Shown here piece by piece: positions 4,822 through 7,029 of a stretch of 7,029 nucleotides of DNA. The notes below the pieces were generated by a model that made no database searches, was not told the DNA's origin, and saw nothing but the letters and a program-made list of their open reading frames with translations. Location: positions 674,082 to 681,110 of the forward strand of contig CP070758.1 of the NCBI GenBank assembly GCA_020348925.1, written 5' to 3'. The stretch is from Gemmatimonadota bacterium (GTDB lineage Bacteria > JBHIER01 > G020348925). A program made the translations under genes and the position numbers. Position 1 is the stretch's first letter, and every line of letters starts with the position of its first letter.

Positions 4822-6546
4822 TCATTGCAGGTTCACCAGGACGAGTACAAAATCCTGTCCGTCCTCGAGTCGACTCATCGCCTTCCCGATGACGGCACCC
4901 GGTGCCTTTTCGTAATCGGTCACTTTCATGGCGTAGCCCGGTGTGGGGGACGTCGTGAGCAGATCACCCGGTTCGATTGAACCGTACGATGCATCGCACA
5001 ATCCGTACACGCGCCCGGTGAGGGCCACCTGATGATTGCCCTCAAAGGCGTTTTCCTGGACCATCGTCATCCCCGGTCTGACGCCGTTGGCACCGCTCAC
5101 GATGCCGGCCACACACCGATCGTAGGCACGGCTGGAGCGTTTCAGTCTACCGGGATGTTCGGGATCAATGACAACCACCATGCCCGGCTCGACGGACTCC
5201 GGTTGCGCGACGTCGAAGGGTTCGGCAATATCGCTTCCGCCTGTGAGTTCGAGCACAGGGACGACGACCTCACCCGACGTCCGTATTCGAAAGTAGCGAT
5301 CGTCCCAATCAGGGTCGGCTGCACTTCCCCTATTGTGTCGTATTAAAAAATCCCCTTGGTTGTGGGCGTTCAAAAGCCACTGATGGTCTCCATACAGATA
5401 GAGAGCCGTCCACTCATCCGCATTTCCCTTTCCTACCTGGACACCACCCTTTACAAAGAGTCCCTCCGAAGGTGGCGTTTCCGTTCCGGATCCGATGGAT
5501 ACCCCTTCGTTCGCATCTGCCCGGAGACACGTGGACCCGTCGAAATTTCTTACTCGGAGAGGTATCTCTTCATCCACTGTGAGATAATCATGAAACGAAC
5601 CGTCGTAGTAGGAAACGTAGAACTTTTCACCGGCAGCCACGTTCCACTGGTTCCCACCCTCCGATTCCAGACGAACCGCTGCATTTCCGCTGCGGCCTTT
5701 GATGTGAAGATCCCTCTCCGGCTCCCACGTCCCGATGCCAACATTGCCATCCGCTGCCACGCACAATTCATCATTCATAACGAGAGGGAACTGGGAGGAT
5801 TCATCCGTCGACCAGTATGCCGCCTCGATGAAGCCGTGTTTTTCCGTTAAAAAATCCTCCCGCGTGTGAAAACCGAGGCGCAACTGATTATCCGGCTCCG
5901 TCGTGCCGCTGATTTTCAACTGGGCATAGGGCGGTGTTCCCAAAAGCCATAGGGGTGTATTCTCGGCAATATGGAGCGCGGTTTTTGAGGCTGGCGACGT
6001 CGTACCGATTCCGACTATCCCGGTATCATCAACGTAGACGGCATCGACAGGACTCCCATCCGCAGCATCCAGGGAATGACCGTCCCCCCCACCTCCGTCG
6101 CCCGAGCGAAAGGCGTAGGGCACACTGGCAATCGGCTGTCGCGGTGTCAGGATCTGCCCCTGCACTTCCACCTCCAGCCAGCGGCCCGAGCCGTCGAAGC
6201 TTTCGGCCAGACCGGGATTGACAGTACCCAGGAGAATGTTCACCAGGCCGCTGTCGACCTGAACGTTAAAATGGGGTTCCATCCACATCTCGTTTCCCCC
6301 GGGTGCGGTTTCCTGATCGTAAATACGGAAGACGAGATCGAACGTCCCGTGCAACAGGTCACCACTCTGATCGGTCAAGACTGCCTGATAGTTCATAATT
6401 TCCGGGACGTCACTTTGAGGTGCTGCCGCATCCGTGCCTGGGATACGACTCTGAACGCCTCGCGTGTCCTCACCGGGGCCGGCGAAAATTACGATCACGA
6501 TGCTCACCGTGATCACCGCAACAATGACGAGCATGCGCTTCATCAT
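4822..6546 (-). CDS. Secreted tail-fibre-like protein with VGIGT repeats and a Peptidase_G2-like C-terminal domain
   Basis: This 574-residue protein opens with a signal peptide or anchor (MMKRM, hydrophobic 6-22). Residues 48-146 form a module with MNYQAVLTDQSG, FRIYD, WLEVEVQG and PRQPIASVPYAF, common at the start of such surface proteins in candidate phyla. A GDGGGGDG linker (149-156) follows. Repeats of the phage-tail kind occur at 177-193 (VGIGTTSP...LHI), 269-282 (VGIGTWEP...LHI) and, weaker, 349-366 (VSIGSGTETP). The C-terminal part (437-574) has GSDIAEPF, PGMVVVID, VAGIVSG, VALTGRVYG, PGDLLTTSPTPGYAMKV and VIGKAM, ending in VLVNLQ. Its GxDxAE and VxGIVS signatures recall the Peptidase_G2 type of chaperone domain of phage appendages, some of which self-cleave. 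It probably forms an elongated, perhaps trimeric, surface fibre; that is inference. AAAGGAGGTG 5 nt upstream fixes the start. First gene of the operon; GC-richer than its neighbours. Confidence 0.82.
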   Translation of the reverse strand: MMKRMLVIVAVITVSIVIVIFAGPGEDTRGVQSRIPGTDAAAPQSDVPEIMNYQAVLTDQSGDLLHGTFDLVFRIYDQETAPGGNEMWMEPHFNVQVDSGLVNILLGTVNPGLAESFDGSGRWLEVEVQGQILTPRQPIASVPYAFRSGDGGGGDGHSLDAADGSPVDAVYVDDTGIVGIGTTSPASKTALHIAENTPLWLLGTPPYAQLKISGTTEPDNQLRLGFHTREDFLTEKHGFIEAAYWSTDESSQFPLVMNDELCVAADGNVGIGTWEPERDLHIKGRSGNAAVRLESEGGNQWNVAAGEKFYVSYYDGSFHDYLTVDEEIPLRVRNFDGSTCLRADANEGVSIGSGTETPPSEGLFVKGGVQVGKGNADEWTALYLYGDHQWLLNAHNQGDFLIRHNRGSAADPDWDDRYFRIRTSGEVVVPVLELTGGSDIAEPFDVAQPESVEPGMVVVIDPEHPGRLKRSSRAYDRCVAGIVSGANGVRPGMTMVQENAFEGNHQVALTGRVYGLCDASYGSIEPGDLLTTSPTPGYAMKVTDYEKAPGAVIGKAMSRLEDGQDFVLVLVNLQ

Positions 6547-6550
6547 AGTC

Positions 6551-6560
6551 CACCTCCTTT
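6551..6560 (-). promoter_or_regulatory. Very strong ribosome binding site of the tail-fibre-like gene
   Basis: AAAGGAGGTG on the minus strand matches the 3' end of 16S rRNA over nine bases (AAGGAGGTG). The AGGAGG core lies 6 nt before the ATG at 6546. The AAAGG part could pair with CCTTT (6568-6572) across a 7-nt loop, a possible weak sequestering hairpin. Confidence 0.8.
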
Positions 6561-6617
6561 AACGGTGAAAGGGTTAACCTCTTCGGCTTGAAAAAGTCAT
6601 TGACATTTAAAAAGTGC

Positions 6618-6628
6618 ATCACCTCCTT
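6618..6628 (-). promoter_or_regulatory. Second Shine-Dalgarno sequence in the operon leader
   Basis: AAGGAGGTGAT on the minus strand is an 11-base perfect complement to the usual 16S rRNA 3' end, longer than that of the real gene 69 nt downstream. The nearest ATG (6619) is only 2 nt from the AGGAGG core and the next (6606) is 15 nt away. It may serve an upstream ORF, act as a ribosome standby site, or be a leftover start. Confidence 0.5.
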
Positions 6629-6641
6629 GGGGGTCTCTTTC

Positions 6642-6658
6642 GTGAGCACTCTGGTCAC
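6642..6658. promoter_or_regulatory. Candidate operator dyad just after the operon promoter
   Basis: GTGAGCA, CTC, TGGTCAC forms a 17-bp dyad with six of seven arm positions symmetrical. It begins about 4 nt after the predicted transcription start (near 6662). A repressor bound here would block early elongation; in RNA it would be a small 5' hairpin. The spacing does not fit a CRP site (GTGA-N6-TCAC). Confidence 0.35.
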
Positions 6659-6668
6659 CATAAAACCT

Positions 6669-6697
6669 AAAGTAGTCTCTTCATGAAAGTCTGTCAA
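6669..6697 (-). promoter_or_regulatory. Sigma70-type promoter of the three-gene secretory operon
   Basis: On the minus strand a perfect -35 TTGACA (6692-6697) is followed after exactly 17 bp by TACTTT (6669-6674) as -10. Transcription should start near 6662, giving a leader of about 115 nt before the ATG at 6546. It is the best promoter in the window and no other is evident within the operon. Confidence 0.65.
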
Positions 6698-6773
6698 GTG
6701 GTTTCTCCACAAGAAAGGACACAGACTTCTTTATTACTCACGCATATCGAACAAAGTGGACTCTGGAGCAGGC

Positions 6774-6880
6774 TGCGAAATGGACTGCGGAACATCCGAA
6801 GCGGCACTCCGCATCCGCTGAGGATCTGACTTCGCACACGTTTCCAGACTTCGGAAGTTTTCACACTTCGGAAATCTGGA
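6774..6880. repeat. Structured non-coding block of nested inverted repeats
   Basis: Three inverted repeats are packed into 107 bp. TGCGAA (6774-6779) pairs with TTCGCA (6831-6836); inside it TGCGGA (6786-6791) pairs with TCCGCA (6808-6813). Next to it, 6843-6880 is a near-perfect hairpin: arms TCCAGA/TCTGGA, TTC/GAA and GAAGT/ACTTC with two single mismatches and a 6-nt loop, 14 pairs in total. No ORF covers it and no T tract follows on either strand, so it does not look like a terminator. It could be a small RNA, a regulatory region or a dispersed palindromic element. Confidence 0.5.
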
Positions 6881-6943
6881 CCCTGGAGTGAAACGGTTTA
6901 TCGTTTGATCATATGCACTGATGAATCATTGCACGCCAAACAG

Positions 6944-6977
6944 AGGGCCGCCCCAATCACCTGATCGGAGCGGCCCT
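6944..6977 (-). terminator. GC-rich hairpin, likely terminator of a gene beyond the right edge
   Basis: AGGGCCGC (6944-6951) and GCGGCCCT (6970-6977) form a perfect 8-bp stem; the interior can pair further (ATCA with TGAT around a 2-nt loop). On the minus strand it is followed by CTGTTTGG, a poor T tract, on the plus strand by TGAAAG. It most likely closes a minus-strand transcript coming from outside the window, but a Rho-independent mode is uncertain. I see no coding region between it and the right end. Confidence 0.45.
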
Positions 6978-7029
6978 TGAAAGAAAATTCGAGAAAATAT
7001 CAGGTACTCTTCGATTTTTCGACTTTATT

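Noticed and set aside
4414-4980. Long plus-strand frame of 188 codons opposite the protease
   Set aside because: It is antisense to clear zinc-protease and tail-fibre coding sequence, crosses the operon junction and has a low-complexity Ser-rich product.
6470-6712. 80-codon minus-strand frame starting at 6712 as a gene
   Set aside because: It begins upstream of the -35 of the operon promoter, so the first part cannot be on that mRNA, and its end (CCGDHGEHRDRN) is an out-of-phase reading of the signal peptide region. Only the shorter 6619 start is kept as a possible upstream ORF.
1-7029. CRISPR array
   Set aside because: No regularly spaced repeats of 20 or more bases were seen; the phased heptamers at 61-111 are far too short.

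Overview
The window looks like a chromosomal piece of an uncultured bacterium in or near the FCB superphylum (candidate phyla such as KSB1, Zixibacteria, Latescibacterota or Marinimicrobia). The main pointers are a C-terminal sorting-type domain with the NYPNPFNP signature, a dockerin pair next to it, and a tail-fibre-like protein built from VGIGT repeats. This placement is inference from protein style only; no marker gene is present. All supported genes lie on the minus strand, so transcription runs right to left.

Right flank (about 6547-7029): no gene. It holds a terminator-like GC hairpin (6944-6977), a block of nested inverted repeats (6774-6880), a strong sigma70-type promoter (TTGACA, 17 bp, TACTTT; 6669-6697), and a leader of about 115 nt with two long Shine-Dalgarno sequences and an overlapping upstream ORF.

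Secretory operon (6546 down to 2688): three genes with gaps of 22 and 18 nt, each with its own signal peptide. They are (1) a 574-residue tail-fibre-like surface protein, (2) a 399-residue metzincin (pappalysin-like) zinc protease followed by a short beta-helix-like segment, and (3) a 297-residue protein with two dockerin repeats and a C-terminal sorting domain. Only the third carries an anchoring or sorting tail, so they may work as an extracellular set in which the small third protein supplies the Ca-binding and sorting module. A stem-loop at 2630-2663 follows the operon.

Middle (2404 down to 1628): tRNA-Arg(CCU) with encoded CCA lies 24 nt before a membrane-anchored TPR protein of YfgM-like layout, which has no separate promoter that I can see. 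A bidirectional terminator (1531-1576) follows.

Left part (1195 down to 78): an AT-rich spacer and then a Fic-family gene that is apparently decaying. It is split by a -1 frameshift near nt 434, its catalytic HPFxDGNGRxxR motif is altered at six key residues, and its inhibitory helix has lost its Glu. Its 3' end overlaps a row of 11-bp-phased TGTTTCT heptamers and two mutually exclusive stem-loops. Base composition changes along the window: the tail-fibre gene is clearly GC-richer than its neighbours and the Fic region is AT-richer.
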